Shown piece by piece: positions 55,079-64,000 of a stretch of DNA of 64,000 bases. Both the position numbers and the translations under genes were made by a program. This DNA is from Scylla paramamosain (Eukaryota > Arthropoda > Malacostraca > Decapoda > Portunidae). The notes under the pieces are model-generated. The model saw only the letters and a program-made list of their open reading frames with translations, ran no database searches and had not been told where the DNA came from. Location: NCBI RefSeq assembly GCF_035594125.1, contig NC_087167.1:1633501-1697500 (forward strand), in the 5' to 3' direction. Each line of letters begins with the position of its first letter. Position 1 is the first letter of the stretch.

Positions 55079-55131
55079 AAACAGGGATAGAATGAGCAGA
55101 GTAAAGTGTAGAATAATTAGGACGTAATTCA

Positions 55132-55173
55132 GAGGAGGAGGAGGAAGAGGAGGAGGAGGAGGAGGAGGAGGAG
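55132..55173. repeat. (GGA)n, imperfect
   Basis: About 13 units with two AGA breaks. Confidence 0.96.
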
Positions 55174-56062
55174 AAGGAGGAGAAGGCGAAGGCGGAGGAG
55201 GAGAAGGGGGAAGCGGAGGAAGAGGAGGACAAGGGCGAGGAGGAAGACAATGACATGGAGAAAAAGAAACACAAAGCAAAACCAAGGAATATAAAGGAGA
55301 AACAAATTAACAAACAAACAAACAAACAAGCAGCAGCAGCAGGCATGTCCGCCTTACGAGACTGTTCATTGAAAACTGCGCGTGGGAAAATAAAGACAAG
55401 CTCCTAGACTCAAGAAAGACGAGGAGGAAAAGGAGGCGGAAGATGAGGAAGAGAAGAAGGAAAGAGAAAAAAAAAGTGAAATGCGGAGGCGGAAAAAGAC
55501 GGAGAAGGCACAGGAGAAGGAGAAAAAGAAGGTGAAGAGGAGGGGGAGAATGAAGAAGTGGAAACAGGTGAAGGTACGAGACGGTGGTGATGGTGAGGCG
55601 GAGGGTGTCTGGTGACCATGAGTGTCTGGCGTGGAGGCGGGAGATGGGCAAGGCGAGGCAAGGCAAAGTGAGGAGAGGCGAGGCGGCGGCAGCGATGCGT
55701 CACACTCGTAATGAACCATCAGGCCCACGTCTCCAGGCGGTGACAGCATGCATAGGGGGAGAGGGAGAGAGAGAGGGACGCTGAGGAAGCATCATAATAA
55801 AATAATATCATGAAATGCGAGAGAAGAAGGAAATTCATATCGTTTACAGGACACTCTTCAGGTATTAGATATTTGGCAGGTGACAGGAAGGACAGTGATA
55901 GGAGGTCCTCACTGACATCTCTACGGGAGTGCAATTGGTGTCCGGCGAAGGGTAAAAAGTAATGAAGTTGATTTGTTGTCGTTGTGATTTCCGCTCTTTA
56001 TCAGTAATTCAGTTGTCACTCATGAAATTTGTCCTGTATAGGTGCTGGGTTGGAGGGTTTGT

Positions 56063-56064
<2 letters not shown>
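55174..56064. other. Polypurine block then single-copy DNA
   Basis: The + strand stays strongly purine-rich to about 55570, apart from a CAAA run (55308-55328). The long antisense Ser/Pro/Leu ORF across 54531-55346 is low-complexity. Confidence 0.65.

Positions 56065-56101
<37 letters not shown>
56065..56101. repeat. (GT)n microsatellite
   Basis: About 18 units. Confidence 0.98.
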
Positions 56102-56102
<1 letters not shown>

Positions 56103-56378
56103 GAAAAAATAAATTGGTCGATACCTCAGGATTTCATGAGCTTGGAATTATCTTTCACATGAACCTTGATTTTTGAGCTCCACTTGAAAACCCATGAATT
56201 CTCGAAAACTTGACCTAAGTCTGCTAATGTCACTTTATTTTGCAAGAGAATGAGGCTACTGAAAGTTGAAAGAAGAAAAAAACACTACGAAAGAAGAAAT
56301 ATATAGAAGTAAAAAAGAGAGAGAGAAAAATAAAACCAGACATATGAGAAACGTAAGAATGGGAATGGCATCTTTGAA

Positions 56379-56381
<3 letters not shown>

Positions 56382-56453
<72 letters not shown>
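56382..56453. repeat. (AC)n microsatellite
   Basis: About 36 units. Confidence 0.99.
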
Positions 56454-56455
<2 letters not shown>

Positions 56456-56838
56456 CAAAGTAAGACGCAAGAAGGCCAGAGATCGGCCCAGCAGGAGACA
56501 CACCTTAACACATCTCCAAAATTCGAGAGAAGGAACCTGAAGCTCTCCGCGGACCATTCCTCACGAGGCTGTCACGGAGGGGAAGAAGACGGAAGAAAAA
56601 CAGGAGAGGGAGGGAAGTTACAGGGATGGAGAGGGAGAAGAAGCAGGAGGAGGAAAAAAGAGGACACAGGAACAGGGAAGGAGAGGAGCAGCAGGTAGGA
56701 CACAACCTCTTAGGGATGATAGCGAGATTACCTGGTTAATAGAACGCACTCCTCTACTACAGATCTTTACTGAAACAAGATCACAGCAGAGTAAGGGAAA
56801 GATTCGGGTGATACATTCGTTATACCCAGATAAATCTT
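56454..56838. other. Single-copy DNA, purine-rich 56575-56690
   Basis: No gene supported. Confidence 0.5.
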
Positions 56839-57056
56839 CTAAAATATATTCCCTTTATGTACTTCCATGTGCTCCTCTGTAATCGAAATGTAAGAGAATT
56901 TATAGTACTCCTGCATCAGCCTAAAGTTTCCTTGCCACCTTCCCCACACATTCTTCAGTAAGTTTGGCTCGTAATGTTGGGACTTTGTGACAAGTGGTCC
57001 TGGGCTCCTGTATTTTATGTCCGTGTAGTTGGGGAGGCAGACCTGCCCCACGTATC
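56839..57056 (-). CDS. Candidate minus-strand terminal exon, unknown product
   Basis: On the minus strand CTCGCTTTTCACTCATCAG, a strong 3' splice site, ends near 57057. One frame from there is open about 70 codons to TAG at 56839: YVGQVCLPNYTDIKYRS, then HYEPNLLKNVWGRWQGNF, then YYKFSYISITEEHMEVHKG. This is the most natural-looking amino-acid mix in the window and no simple repeat contributes. A second frame is open to about 56921. The frame is closed by TAA just upstream at 57091, so splicing or truncation is needed. An M1 element lies directly upstream. No family recognised. Confidence 0.3.
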
Positions 57057-57160
57057 TGATGAGTGAAAAGCGAGTTATATCCTTGTGCAATTACTTCCAC
57101 CGTCTTGTGTTCAAAGTTTCTGGCGATTACGTGAAACATAATGTTAAATCTTAAGACATA

Positions 57161-57363
57161 GGCTGACATTCTCAAATACTTTATTCTCTCTAATTCAAAG
57201 GCCACACTGAGTTCTCGTCATTGAGTTTTAAAGCTAATGATGCAGAATCCTAGGTAACCCATAACTAGAATCATGAACGTACCCTTACAAACCACAATAA
57301 CTTCCACTAGAGGATATTTAAAATAGCAAAATCCAATCGAGATAGTGTTGAAGAATGCCAGCC
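57161..57363 (+). mobile_element. MITE-like family M1, copy F
   Basis: Begins GGCTGACATTCTCAAATACTTT and ends GTGTTGAAGAATGCCAGCC, clear terminal inverted repeats. Internal matches: AATTCAAAGGC, AATGATGCAGAATCCTAGG, AACTAGAATCATGAA, TACCCTTACAAACCACAATAA and CTTCCACTAGAG. Confidence 0.9.
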
Positions 57364-57576
57364 ACATTCTCAAATGCATCGTTCTCCTTAATTCAAAGGC
57401 AACACAGGTGATTACTGTAGCCGGGTTCTCGTAAGTGTTTGTATCACTCATGATGCAGAATCCTTGGGTGAACTCTCATAGAATCATAAATGCATCCTTA
57501 GAAGCCACAATAATTTCCACGAGAGTATGTTAAGATAGTGAACGTAACACAAGGAAGTGTTAGAGAATGCCAGCCA
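57357..57576 (+). mobile_element. MITE-like family M1, copy G
   Basis: Begins GCCAGCCACATTCTCAAATGC, sharing GCCAGCC with the end of copy F, and ends GTGTTAGAGAATGCCAGCC. Internal: AATTCAAAGGCAACAC, ACTCATGATGCAGAATCCTTGG, TAGAATCATAAATGCATCCTTA, AATTTCCACGAGAG. Copies F and G form a head-to-tail pair. Confidence 0.9.
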
Positions 57577-57804
57577 CGGAAGTACAGCTCCTTTTCTATT
57601 TCAGGTCGGAATTCAAGATCTTTCTGGATCACAACATATTTTCTCACCGGATTTAAAGCTCATCTTTCACATTCATAACGTCTTTAAAACCATGGTGGAA
57701 ATGAAAAGTCTACACAGTGCTGTTTGTTCAGGAAAATTAGAAAAAATCAACCAAGCGAAATGTTGTGTTTGCTTTGCATTAAATGACTTCAGTGGCTGCA
57801 TTGT

Positions 57805-57805
<1 letters not shown>
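57577..57805. other. Single-copy DNA with acceptor-like site
   Basis: TTTTCTATTTCAG|GTCGGA near 57603 resembles a 3' splice site but no convincing exon follows. Confidence 0.35.

Positions 57806-57885
<80 letters not shown>
57806..57885. repeat. (CT)n microsatellite
   Basis: About 40 units. Confidence 0.99.
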
Positions 57886-57887
<2 letters not shown>

Positions 57888-57976
57888 TGTTAGTTTAGGT
57901 GACCAATTAAGAAATGAAAAATCGATGGTGTTAGTAATACTCGCCTATCCTTTTGTCACACTGCATTGTTCCAAGG

Positions 57977-57978
<2 letters not shown>

Positions 57979-58020
<42 letters not shown>
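57979..58020. repeat. (AC)n microsatellite
   Basis: About 21 units. Confidence 0.99.
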
Positions 58021-58024
<4 letters not shown>

Positions 58025-58027
58025 AGA

Positions 58028-58147
58028 TACACGGAAGGACAGACAAGCAAGCAGGCAGGGAGGCAGGCAAGCAGGCAGGCAGATAGACGGGCGGGCGGGC
58101 AGGCTGACATACTGGTACATACATACATACATACATACATACATACA
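58028..58147. repeat. Compound tetranucleotide repeats
   Basis: GACA/AGCA, then GCAG/GCAA, then GGGC, then about nine perfect TACA units at 58110-58147. Confidence 0.95.
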
Positions 58148-58270
58148 TGCAGACAGATAGCCAAACAGACAGAGACAGAAAGCGAGATTGTTTTTAGACA
58201 TGAGTAACATTAATTGCAACCATTCCAATAAGCACTGCTAATGTTGTGATGGTATGGTACACTCACCGGC

Positions 58271-58357
58271 AACCTTTTCTCTCTTTGCAGGTAACGCGGC
58301 GGAGACCAGACAGGTGGTGGCAGGTGTGGCGTCACCCGGTGCTTCCCCCCACGTCTA
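58271..58357 (+). CDS. Candidate exon after strong acceptor CAG|GTAACG
   Basis: AACCTTTTCTCTCTTTGCAG ends at 58290 with an excellent pyrimidine tract. The next 67 bp are GC-rich. One frame gives NAAETRQVVAGVASPGASPH and then TAG at 58355, a possible final exon. The acceptor is directly followed by GTAACG, so like 3946 this may be a combined acceptor/donor (recursive) site. No homology evidence. Confidence 0.22.
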
Positions 58358-58789
<432 letters not shown>

Positions 58790-59313
58790 TCTCTCTCCGA
58801 AAAAATATAATCAAATTCTTCAGCACCGGAATTGCATCATGAAATCATTTTCTGTGAAGCGGGTTTGCTTTGCTTTACGAGAACGTATCGCTAAACCCTA
58901 TATTACGTGAAATGTGGCTTAGATATTATTTTTTCCATTTCACAAATATGCATGTTGTTGCTCGCTGGTTGAGTTCAATGGAACATCGAGCTGTCAGAGG
59001 CGAAAACTTTTAATGACCAGGTCTGAACCTTGATGACGCCAGGTGCTCACGCACAATCAACCTCGTTAGCCAGCCCGAGGCTCGCCCTCGCCAGCCACAT
59101 ACACCCGCCGCCTCTAAGAGGAGCGGCACAGAACCAAGAAAGAAATATTTTATGCAAAACAAAAATTCGTACGATTTTTTCGTAAAAGTTTGGAAGGCAT
59201 TCCACACACCTGCACGCAGTAGTAAACACACGCTGAAAACAATATTTTCAGTAAAGCACTTCAGCTTTCACCATTTTGGTGCTAGAATGAAATATAACCA
59301 CATCCACTGAGAA
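58790..59313. other. Single-copy DNA, GC-rich patch 59060-59130
   Basis: The GC-rich patch is followed by a weak TATA-like TATTTTATGC near 59147, upstream of the ORF at 59314. A promoter is possible but weak. Confidence 0.3.
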
Positions 59314-59670
59314 ATGGAGGCCATGAAAGAAAGAGTGAATGCGAGAGACAAGGAGCGCAGCAGAAGCTATGACAGGCGCCGGGACAGGATGAAGGCACAC
59401 TCGCCCGAAATTCAAGTGGAACGACAAGCACTAGAGGATTTACGGCTGGCCGGGTCTCAGGGATCGGGCAACACACGGACACCTTCCATGATGGTCGGCA
59501 CTGTATTTACTCTGAACAACAGCATCAGAAGTGGCATGGGACGTGTAGTTTCTGTTTCGTCAAAGATACACAAAGAATGCGCAAAAAAACTAACGATGGA
59601 AAAAGATTCTGGATCACAGAAGTTGGGCAAAATTCCAAGACGAATGACGATGTTTCTCAGCGAAGATTAA
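59314..59670 (+). CDS. 118-aa hydrophilic ORF, product unknown
   Basis: The ATG at 59314 has G at -3 and +4 and opens 118 codons without simple-repeat contribution. The N-terminus is charged (MEAMKERVNARDKERSRSYD, then RRRDRMKAHSPEIQVERQ), coil-like for about 45 residues, followed by a Ser/Gly/Thr-rich middle and a basic C-terminus. There is no signal peptide or membrane segment and no recognised domain. It is the best free-standing ATG-to-stop ORF in the window, but composition alone cannot prove it is real. Confidence 0.28.
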   Translation: MEAMKERVNARDKERSRSYDRRRDRMKAHSPEIQVERQALEDLRLAGSQGSGNTRTPSMMVGTVFTLNNSIRSGMGRVVSVSSKIHKECAKKLTMEKDSGSQKLGKIPRRMTMFLSED

Positions 59671-59937
59671 AGGGCTGTGATAAAATCCTGGTGTTTGGAG
59701 ACGATATCAGCGCTGGAAGATTGAATGAAGCAAGAGATTTACAGCGTCGGAAGAACTCTCGATGTTTCACAAACGCGATGGCAAGAGAATCGATCAACTG
59801 CTAAAGTCACTGTTAAGAAGAAGGATTTCCCTCAGAAGTGTTAGACAGTTCGCGGGAAGATTATCCTTGTGTCAGTGTGGCTCTTACTCTTATAGGTCGT
59901 GTTCCCACATCAGGACAAAACTAAGAGGTGATTACTC
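59671..59937. other. Single-copy DNA
   Basis: An overlapping ORF to 59804 in another + frame has no recognised domain. Confidence 0.45.
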
Positions 59938-60092
59938 GAGTACTCTTAAGTGTTTTTTTTTTTTTTTAATTGACGATGCATAATTCTTGTTAAACTATCA
60001 TCAGAATCATAAAAAAACGAACTTGAAAACCACTCATCATTCCTCTGTAAAGTTGTGAAGATAAGACGCGGAAAACTTTGAGAATAATATCC
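59938..60092 (+). mobile_element. MITE-like family M1, copy H (internally deleted)
   Basis: Begins GAGTACTCTTAAGTGTTTTT and ends AAAACTTTGAGAATAAT. Internal: GACGATGCATAATTCTTGTTAA, ACTATCATCAGAATCATAAA. It is about 50 bp shorter than the other copies because the section after the 5' end is missing. Confidence 0.78.
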
Positions 60093-60224
60093 ACAGTGTA
60101 TGGAATTAATGCTTCACTATTCATGTGACCAGAAAATCGGCGTATATGACAGATGGCTGCTTTGACGATGCTTAAAACTCCATCCCACTGCTACACACAG
60201 AGACACACACAAAGACACACACAC

Positions 60225-60354
<130 letters not shown>

Positions 60355-60773
60355 CGCACTTATCGCCGGCCATTACCAGCCATTACAACTCGACTGCCAG
60401 ACAAATGTGTACCCTAACCTTCGCCAAGTCACTGCAGTGCCAACCTTTGCCGCGTTTTACTTGTAATCTTTTCAGCCTCATGTCCACAGATGTCTAGTTT
60501 TCCTTTACTCAATCTCTAACAATTCACTCAGCATTATGTTTCTCCTTATGTTTTTTCTTAACATATTCACATTTGCTCCTATCTATATAAGTTTTCTGCA
60601 GTTTTTTTAATCCGTTTGGTATCATTCCCCTCGACTTACTCTGGGCACACGTCTCTTCATTGCATCTTAACTTATCATACATTGGCATAATTACTATGCA
60701 AAATGTACATCCATCAGCGAGCAGGCATTATTTCTATAATTCACCTCACACACACGCCTGATGAATATTTCGT

Positions 60774-60829
60774 GAGATCTTATCCATGCATTTGTAAACA
60801 TGAGATCATATCCATGCATTTATGTATAT
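60774..60829 (+). repeat. Two-unit 28-bp tandem repeat
   Basis: GAGATC.TATCCATGCATTT occurs at 60774 and 60802. Confidence 0.92.
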
Positions 60830-60897
60830 CATCAAGGATTAAATATTATAATCTGGAATTTCACACCTTGCGAAGACCTCACCCCCTAATCCTCTTC

Positions 60898-60910
<13 letters not shown>

Positions 60911-60943
<33 letters not shown>

Positions 60944-60953
60944 ACACACACAC
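60911..60953. repeat. (CA)n, one interruption
   Basis: CA array with a CATA break near 60939. Confidence 0.97.
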
Positions 60954-62263
60954 TGAAAAGAAAACGAAACCAACGAGGCAAAAACGCAATAGCAGAGAGA
61001 AAAGTGAATGGTGTTGCCTCCTTTCCCTCTTCACCCGACTGCCCTTCCCGCCTCCCTCCGGTACCGACACCAATTGCAAATCACACGTAATTGTTTGCCC
61101 AACCAATTGCGCAGTGCGTGCCGGAACTTTGACGGCGGGAATCGGCAGGAGACTGTGAACAAACACCTCCCGCAATATCCTGTTATGGACGAGGCCGTTC
61201 TTCCCTTTCCATGACGCCGCCGTTCAGATTCTGCTCGCCGAGAAGCCAAGTAACGCAATAATATTACTAGGGAAAAAAATAAGAATGTTCTGACTCGATG
61301 TTTTTTGTATAGGGAATCGTACTCGAGATCAATCTGACTGACTTTTCATTTGCGCTTGCACGTATCACCCATCCAGTCTCACAAAAGGCGACCATATGAA
61401 ACTGAGTGAGAAGAAAAGGTCAGTGTTACGTTCCTATTTGTAAACAATTTGCACCAATACAGCTTGTCGCGAGGGCGGCATTCTGAAAGGGACCGTCCTG
61501 CCTACAAAACACTACATTTTACATTTGCTTGTTTGTAGAAGGTCGTATTATTGTTTGTCCCGTAGGCCTGCATGAATAGCCTGTAATTATGTTAACACAA
61601 TACTCTAAGAGCAACAGGCAAGTGACAATGAGCGCTGATATAGTGTGTGTCACATGACGTGCTAAGTTTACCAAAAAAGAGCGTGGCAGAGAAGAAGGAG
61701 GAGGAGGAGGAGGAGAACGAGGAGCAGGTAGTGGTGATGGTGGTTGTGGTAATGGAGGAGGGAGATATACACAGCACAACAAAGGAAGAAGAAACCAGGA
61801 TATATTTGACCTTTAACGAGAGTATGATAAATTATGTGGGGGAGGAGATAAGAAAAAAAAAAAAGGAGACAAGGAAGAAGAGGAAGTTAACCAGGAGAAT
61901 AATGGAGTATAACTACAAATCTCATAATCAAATTACTAAAGACAACATCACCCTATTTAGATGTCAGAGTATTCTTCTTTTATTTATATAGTGTTACCGA
62001 AAGTTCTGCCCTAATAACAGTATCACCAACATAATTAAGAGCACACTTTCTGTAAACACTCCTGGCACCGAGATATCGAGGGTGCGGAAGAGAAGGGGAG
62101 CAAGACACGTTGGCGGAGGGGAACGTGAGAATCGACAGGAGTGAGGCGCCGCTCCTGACGAGACCAATTTCCGGCAGCCCAAACTTGGCGCCGACTTCGA
62201 AGGTCGCGGAGGTGGGGAACTTATGAGACTCCTCCGGGGTTTTGTGTTTGTAGAATGAGAGAT
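60954..62263. other. Single-copy DNA
   Basis: AGG triplets at 61692-61715 and an A-run at 61852-61864. GC-rich at 61030-61250 and 62085-62230. ORFs lack recognised domains. Confidence 0.5.
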
Positions 62264-62295
<32 letters not shown>

Positions 62296-62300
62296 GAGAG

Positions 62301-62396
<96 letters not shown>

Positions 62397-62399
62397 AGA
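62264..62399. repeat. (GA)n with regular GG breaks
   Basis: GA array interrupted by GGA at several points near 62281-62306 and once near 62376, unlike the cleaner tracts elsewhere. Confidence 0.98.
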
Positions 62400-63055
62400 T
62401 GCCATTTATATCATACTAATTTTATATCCAAATTCGTTTTCTTGATGTTTTCAGCATAACAATTTCTTTCTAAGGCAAATATGATTTTCTAGTGATCGAT
62501 GAAACAGCATTGATGGTATGTATGGGATTATTTCAAAGCAAGAATCCTTATCAGATGACTGAGCACCAGTTTCAGGAGAGGAGTATCAAGACACTTCAGA
62601 AACTCAACTGTCCTCTCTATCACATCTACTTGCCATTTATTTATCTATTTATTTATCTATAGGAAAGTAGAGTCTTGTTACTTTATCTATCAATTCCTTG
62701 GATAAAATGCATTCATACTCATTATCTATTCTTTAAAATCTCCATCTAGAGTGATACGTCTGTCCTGCACCCTGTGGTTTTGCCTCGTTTACCTATACAC
62801 TGCAGGTTATGGGTTGCCAGTCGTCACTTCAGTAGTTTTGCGGGCACGTGTTGTCCCTATATTTGTTGCATTGACAACAATAAGGAAGTAATTATTTGGA
62901 ATAAAGGAACAGATACACGGCTACTGACAGGTGCATTTAGGTTATATTAGTTTTCTATATAATGGCTAACATGCATGGAGGTGTCTAACAGAATCAACCA
63001 TTACACTTTAAAGCTTAAGCTGTTTCAGTTTGGAGTAATGTAGTGCATAAATTTT
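62400..63055. other. AT-rich single-copy DNA
   Basis: Degenerate TTTA units at 62635-62660. No gene supported. Confidence 0.5.
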
Positions 63056-63319
63056 TCAGTTATGCAACAAACTTCCATCAGCAGAAATGCAAACTTGTGC
63101 CAGTCGAAATTCGTATTGTGTTCTACAGAATACAACACAACTCTGTGATAAATCTAGGTGTGCATATTTTTCTATGATGTTACATATTGTTTTCCTGTTC
63201 AATTCACTGCACCGTCCAGTAAGAAATATATTTTCCTTTTGAACCCAAAAGTCAGCAATCAACATTTCATCCTTCAAGCCAGTCGTAAGTTTAATAACGA
63301 TTGTTGTTAAATCTTTCAA
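63056..63319 (-). CDS. Coding-like 87-codon ORF, product unknown
   Basis: The minus-strand frame is open from 63319 to a stop at 63056 with a natural composition: KDLTTIVIKLTTGLKDEML, then IADFWVQKENIFLTGRCSE, then NIIEKYAHLDLSQSCVVF. There is no initiating ATG until residue 19. Directly upstream, an ATG at 63412 opens 31 codons (MKSALTNAEGDTRDAIISR ... REIKEF) that end in TGA at 63323-63325. A 1-nt shift there would join the two frames. It could be a decayed gene, an element ORF, or two chance ORFs. No family recognised. Confidence 0.32.
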   Translation of the reverse strand: MKDLTTIVIKLTTGLKDEMLIADFWVQKENIFLTGRCSELNRKTICNIIEKYAHLDLSQSCVVFCRTQYEFRLAQVCISADGSLLHN

Positions 63320-63925
63320 AACTCTTTAATTTCTCTCCGTTCCGCCCCTCCAGTTCGCGATATAATGGCGTCCCTTGTATCACCTTCAGCATTTGTGAGT
63401 GCTGACTTCATGTCTAGACAGTTCTCTAGGTTCACTCACTAAAATTTTCTTTCATGGTGCAATAACTACGTACAATGTTCTTGTCTCCAGCAGTGCAACT
63501 AATGTACATTGAAGTAAACAAAACATTCCATCACAAGGAATGCTGATTATTTTAAATTATTAAAAAAAAAGTGTTCCTTCGCCTCGATTTCACCCCACAA
63601 GAAAGCTTATTGCGACTATTTCCTAGACAGAAAATTCTCCAGCCATTATCACCTCACAACCTTTTATCGAACAGTCGGCATTTCGTGCGAACAGGGCAAT
63701 CTACTGAGTGCTCTCCAGTTCTTCTCAAACGAGTCTCTATTATACACTTTAAGAGCCTTTGCCGGAACTCTAGTTAACGAAAAGGTTCGATGGAGTGTGT
63801 CCTAAATCCGGGGTTTTATAGATTCTCTCGTGTGCACTGTGTCTTTGCCTCTACTTTCATTACTGGTCTACTTTACTGATGTTACAGATGGCCTCACTGT
63901 TAAATGGTGTCCGAATAGTTATAAT

Positions 63926-63928
<3 letters not shown>
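63320..63928. other. Single-copy DNA with acceptor and short + ORF
   Basis: On the + strand a long pyrimidine tract ends TTCCGCCCCTCCAG near 63352, followed by ATATAATGGCG. That ATG at 63366 (A at -3, G at +4) opens 25 codons, MASLVSPSAFVSADFM..., to TAA at 63441. It overlaps the antisense reading frame above. Confidence 0.3.
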
Positions 63929-63995
<67 letters not shown>

Positions 63996-64000
63996 CTCTC
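63929..64000. repeat. (TC)n microsatellite running off window
   Basis: Perfect TC to 63982, then interrupted TC to the last base. The true end lies outside the window. Confidence 0.98.

Overview
The window looks like intergenic or intronic DNA from an arthropod, most likely a decapod crustacean. I infer this from the large number of very long simple-sequence repeats, especially (GA/CT)n and (CA/GT)n with (AT)n and (AGG)n, set in AT-rich single-copy DNA that contains decayed transposon pieces. There is no bacterial gene organisation, no operon, no rRNA or tRNA gene that I can support, and no CRISPR array. No protein-coding gene can be named with confidence. Almost every long open reading frame here is a microsatellite read as (SL)n, (RE)n, (TH)n, (CV)n, (YI)n or (EE)n.

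Layout. 0-8.7 kb: long dinucleotide tracts, a dispersed repeat present twice (about 947 and 1916), a combined splice acceptor/donor site at 3946/3947 and a nuclear-receptor-like DR1 motif at 7141. 8.7-16 kb: GT, GA and AGG tracts plus old local tandem duplications at 11.8, 12.4 and 14.2 kb. 16 kb: a perfect 24-bp inverted repeat with a 3-nt loop. 17-23 kb: CT, AC and trinucleotide arrays. 23-26 kb: fairly microsatellite-poor, with a 21-bp repeat carrying GC boxes and a promoter-like cluster. 26-32 kb: tandem duplications of about 160 bp and degraded 3' ends of a non-LTR retrotransposon, one of which keeps a frameshifted reverse-transcriptase C-terminus. 32-41 kb: a CpG-rich patch, a degenerate 48-bp minisatellite and a four-unit 131-155-bp tandem array. 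41.4-43.1 kb: five GA tracts in one orientation. 46.5-46.8 kb: (GA)45 facing (CT)67 as a large inverted pair. 47-51 kb: GC-rich coding-like islands in AT-rich DNA. 51-56 kb: long polypurine blocks including about 37 GAA units. 56-64 kb: two abutting elements of a short inverted-terminal-repeat family, several coding-like ORFs, and a CT tract running off the end.

The clearest multi-copy structure is a family of about 200-bp elements, at least eight copies, all in the same orientation. Their ends are imperfect inverted repeats (about GGCTGGCATTCTCAAAC at one end and its complement at the other), which suggests a non-autonomous DNA transposon (MITE-like). The coding-like ORFs are given low confidence. 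They are where homology searches or RNA reads would be most informative.
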